Positions 63,546 through 64,000 of a DNA stretch of 64,000 bases are shown here, one piece after another. The first letter of the stretch is position 1. Each line of letters starts with the position of its first letter. Under the pieces are notes generated by a model. It saw only the letters and a program-made list of their open reading frames with translations. It was not told where the DNA came from and did no database searches. The position numbers and the translations under genes are program-made. Origin of the DNA: JAXLQL01 sp046331625 (GTDB taxonomy: Bacteria; Acidobacteriota; Terriglobia; Bryobacterales; Bryobacteraceae); the NCBI GenBank assembly GCA_046331625.1, contig JAXLQL010000014.1:136312-200311 (forward strand). Direction: 5' to 3'.

Positions 63546-64000
63546 CGCGTGCTGATCATCGAGTTCGGCGAGAGCTTGCGCTCGCGTTGGAAGTAGCCCT
63601 GATCGGAGAGCGTGCGGAACATGCGGCCTGCCACTCCCGAAGCCACTGGACCATTGATCGGCGATCCGCCGGTCAACAGCACCACCACCACCACCTGATT
63701 CTTGTCTGACTGGTTGAACGAACCGAACCAGCCGAGATGCGTGGGTGAGGAAACGTCGGTACACGTTCCCGTCTTGCCCATCAGGTCTTCGTCGGTGCTC
63801 TGGCCCGCGCGGCGCGCCGTACCATAGTCCACCGCCGCCGCCATGCCCGGCTTGATCTCCGGGATGAACTTCTCGATCTCGAGCTGGCGCTTCACGCGAG
63901 GCACGAAGCGGCTGAGTTCCTCTTCGTTCTGCGGATACTGCAGATAGTAAAGCGTGCCGCCATTCGCAATCGCGGAGATTCCGGCGGCCAGTTGCAGCGG
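63542..64000 (-). CDS. Penicillin-binding transpeptidase, C-terminal part (5' end outside window)
   Basis: At least 152 residues, the C-terminal end of a PBP transpeptidase domain: a PLQLAAGISAIANGGTLYY segment followed by DLMGKTGTCTD, the KTGT box of class B and related PBPs, and GWFGSFNQSDKNQVVVVVLL after it. The gene continues beyond the right edge. It builds peptidoglycan crosslinks in the periplasm. A role as a MrdA/PBP2-like or a shorter transpeptidase cannot be separated from the visible part. Confidence 0.88.
   Translation of the reverse strand, partial: PLQLAAGISAIANGGTLYYLQYPQNEEELSRFVPRVKRQLEIEKFIPEIKPGMAAAVDYGTARRAGQSTDEDLMGKTGTCTDVSSPTHLGWFGSFNQSDKNQVVVVVLLTGGSPINGPVASGVAGRMFRTLSDQGYFQRERKLSPNSMISTR

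Overview
The window looks like a chromosome segment of a soil acidobacterium of the Solibacter/Bryobacter type (Acidobacteriota, Bryobacterales). This is inferred from gene content, not from a marker gene: two giant Oar-like TonB receptors with a carboxypeptidase-regulatory N-terminal domain, a PSD1 cytochrome/DUF1501 pair, several Gfo/Idh/MocA oxidoreductases with Tat-type leaders, tandem tatC genes, high GC and many ATGA start/stop overlaps. There are no rRNA or tRNA genes, no CRISPR array and no recognisable transposase.

Layout. 1-11.3 kb is envelope and redox: the end of an unknown gene, a TonB receptor, a PQQ dehydrogenase with a dihaem cytochrome c, a CPBP membrane protease, then a minus-strand operon of a decahaem cytochrome, an MtrB-like porin, a soluble CuA-type cupredoxin and a one-haem protein, which looks like a porin-cytochrome conduit. 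11.3-18 kb is accessory: two orphan antitoxin-like genes and a 1,495-residue nuclease-STAND NTPase lying between two damaged pieces of ahcY, next to the ArsR-methyltransferase regulator expected to control ahcY. 18-28.4 kb holds an MFS carrier, two oxidoreductases, a selD that is itself a selenoprotein gene (in-frame TGA plus SECIS hairpin), pyrF, the threonine-degrading pair tdh-kbl and a phosphodiesterase. 28.4-37.8 kb is a stress island: three double-domain universal stress proteins, a Pat-type acyl-CoA synthetase/acetyltransferase, an extra groEL, a baeRF protein and a receiver domain without its phospho-aspartate. 38.4-44.4 kb is minus-strand housekeeping: hemA (with indels), a CcsA/HemX protein, rdgB, rph, two tatC and tatA. 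44.6-52.3 kb is glycan-related: a sulfatase, an oxidoreductase, PSD1 and DUF1501.

52.3-60 kb starts with a 284-nt group I intron in an otherwise protein-free leader. It is followed by a coupled operon of ABC ATPase, permease, PaaK-like adenylating enzyme, substrate-binding protein and TonB receptor, suggesting uptake and activation of an unknown organic acid. The end of the window has a lipid-linked glycan flippase, a methyltransferase, a sialidase-like protein and the C-terminus of a penicillin-binding protein.

The most notable items are the group I intron inside an RNA hairpin ahead of a transport operon, the Sec-containing SelD, the nuclease-STAND protein bracketed by ahcY fragments, and the decahaem/porin/CuA module. 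Three genes (ahcY, hemA, PSD1) carry clustered small indels that may be assembly errors; read data would decide.
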